Positions 63,408 to 64,000 of a stretch of 64,000 nt of DNA are shown piece after piece (position 1 is the stretch's first letter; each line of letters starts with the position of its first letter). The position numbers were made by a program, and so were the translations under genes. The notes beneath the pieces were generated by a model that saw only the letters and a program-made list of their open reading frames with translations, ran no database searches and was not told the DNA's origin. The stretch lies in the NCBI RefSeq assembly GCF_003591655.1, contig NZ_QVRA01000008.1, positions 1-64,000 on the forward strand, read 5' to 3'. Source of the stretch: Sphingobium terrigena (lineage in GTDB: Bacteria; Pseudomonadota; Alphaproteobacteria; Sphingomonadales; Sphingomonadaceae).

Positions 63408-64000
63408 ATGATGCTGACGACCTTCGCCCTCACCCTCACCGCGCTCGTCCTCTTCTACCTCGCCGTCAGTGTGAAGGTGGTGCGGCAGGGCTATCAATAT
63501 ACGATCGAACGGTTCGGCCGCTTCACCGAAGTCGCCCGCCCCGGCCTCAATTTCTATCCCGCCTTCTTCTACGCCGTCGGGCGCAAGATCAACATGATGG
63601 AGCAGGTGGTCGACATTCCGGGGCAGGAAATCATCACCAAGGACAATGCCATGGTGTCGGTCGATGGCGTCGTGTTCTTCCAGGTGCTGGACGCGGCCAA
63701 GGCGGCCTATGAAGTCTCCGAACTCTATGTCGCGATCATGCAGCTCGCCACCACCAACCTGCGCACCGTCATGGGATCGATGGACCTCGACGAAACCCTG
63801 TCCAAACGCGACGAGATCAACGCACGGCTGCTCTCGGTGGTCGATCATGCCACCAACGCCTGGGGCATCAAGATCACACGCGTAGAGCTGAAGGACATCC
63901 GCCCGCCCGCCGACATCGTCAACGCCATGGGCCGCCAGATGAAGGCCGAACGCGAAAAGCGCGCCAACATATTGGATGCCGAAGGCGCACGCGCCGCCGA
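63408..64000 (+). CDS. SPFH/band 7 (stomatin-like) membrane protein, cut by right edge
   Basis: The first 197 codons of a stomatin/QmcA-like protein. An N-terminal membrane helix (about 3-22) is followed by the band 7 domain ([57 protein letters not shown]). It continues past the window end at an [14 protein letters not shown] coiled-coil stretch. CGGGGAGA precedes the ATG. Such proteins form membrane-associated oligomers that organise proteases and lipids. A NfeD-type partner may follow outside the window. Confidence 0.93.
   Translation, partial: MMLTTFALTLTALVLFYLAVSVKVVRQGYQYTIERFGRFTEVARPGLNFYPAFFYAVGRKINMMEQVVDIPGQEIITKDNAMVSVDGVVFFQVLDAAKAAYEVSELYVAIMQLATTNLRTVMGSMDLDETLSKRDEINARLLSVVDHATNAWGIKITRVELKDIRPPADIVNAMGRQMKAEREKRANILDAEGARAA

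Overview
This is a stretch of high-GC alphaproteobacterial chromosome, most likely from a sphingomonad (Sphingobium/Sphingomonas-like). The reasons are the aa3 oxidase operon layout, the pyrE-pdxJ-acpS-lepB block, the kinds of dispersed palindromic repeats seen, and protein sequences that read like sphingomonad homologues. The genus assignment is inference. No rRNA, prophage, integron or CRISPR array was seen. Two tRNAs are present (Gly-TCC and Ser-GGA). The only mobile element is the 5-prime end of an IS5-family transposase at the left edge.

Layout. 0-5.2 kb: IS5 end, a small membrane protein, a RarD-type permease that appears to start at CTG, dihydroorotase-like PyrC, YgfZ, glutaminyl cyclase and an RNA methyltransferase. 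5.3-13.1 kb (minus strand): cytochrome c oxidase biogenesis, in transcription order ctaC-ctaD-ctaB-45 aa protein-ctaG-ctaE-DUF983-SURF1-thrC. 13.4-17.3 kb: pyrE-pdxJ-acpS-lepB-AI-2E permease. 17.3-20.2 kb: EF-hand protein plus response regulator and kinase. 20.4-25.3 kb: argG, a Pro/Ala-rich envelope protein, DUF4169, LacI and LysR regulators and tRNA-Gly. 25.4-29.8 kb: TonB receptor, a Nudix-DUF47 fusion and a Pit phosphate transporter. 29.9-36.6 kb: an XRE regulator, a small low-GC pair, a Gly-rich double cold-shock protein, rnd-lptC-lptA and a lipoprotein. 36.6-42 kb: ung, a beta-lactamase-like protein, and a block of Mpo1-like, GNAT, cupin-like and GNAT genes. 42-46 kb: sugar epimerase, kdsD-kdsB (KDO synthesis), a histidine phosphatase and rpoZ. 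46.3-54 kb: a phospholipase D-like enzyme, a second two-component operon, TauE/SafE, alanine dehydrogenase and a cyclophilin. 54.1-62.5 kb: tRNA-Ser, then a third two-component system with a PDZ protein, divergent from an operon encoding a VirJ-like hydrolase, DUF2147, MprF and a double-domain AcvB. 62.5-64 kb: a CitE-like lyase and a truncated SPFH protein.

The strongest candidate for an under-described system is the 54.4-62.5 kb locus. It combines an aminoacyl-phosphatidylglycerol synthase/flippase (MprF) with two VirJ/AcvB proteins carrying three serine nucleophile elbows in total. A divergent PDZ-regulator-kinase operon and a small basic secreted protein flank it. Other points of interest are two genes (rarD and kdsB) whose only plausible start is CTG inside a CTGA stop/start overlap, an in-frame Nudix-DUF47 fusion upstream of pit, a lipid-flavoured Mpo1/GNAT/cupin cluster, and two intergenic hairpins with different stems but an identical GCACGTGA loop.
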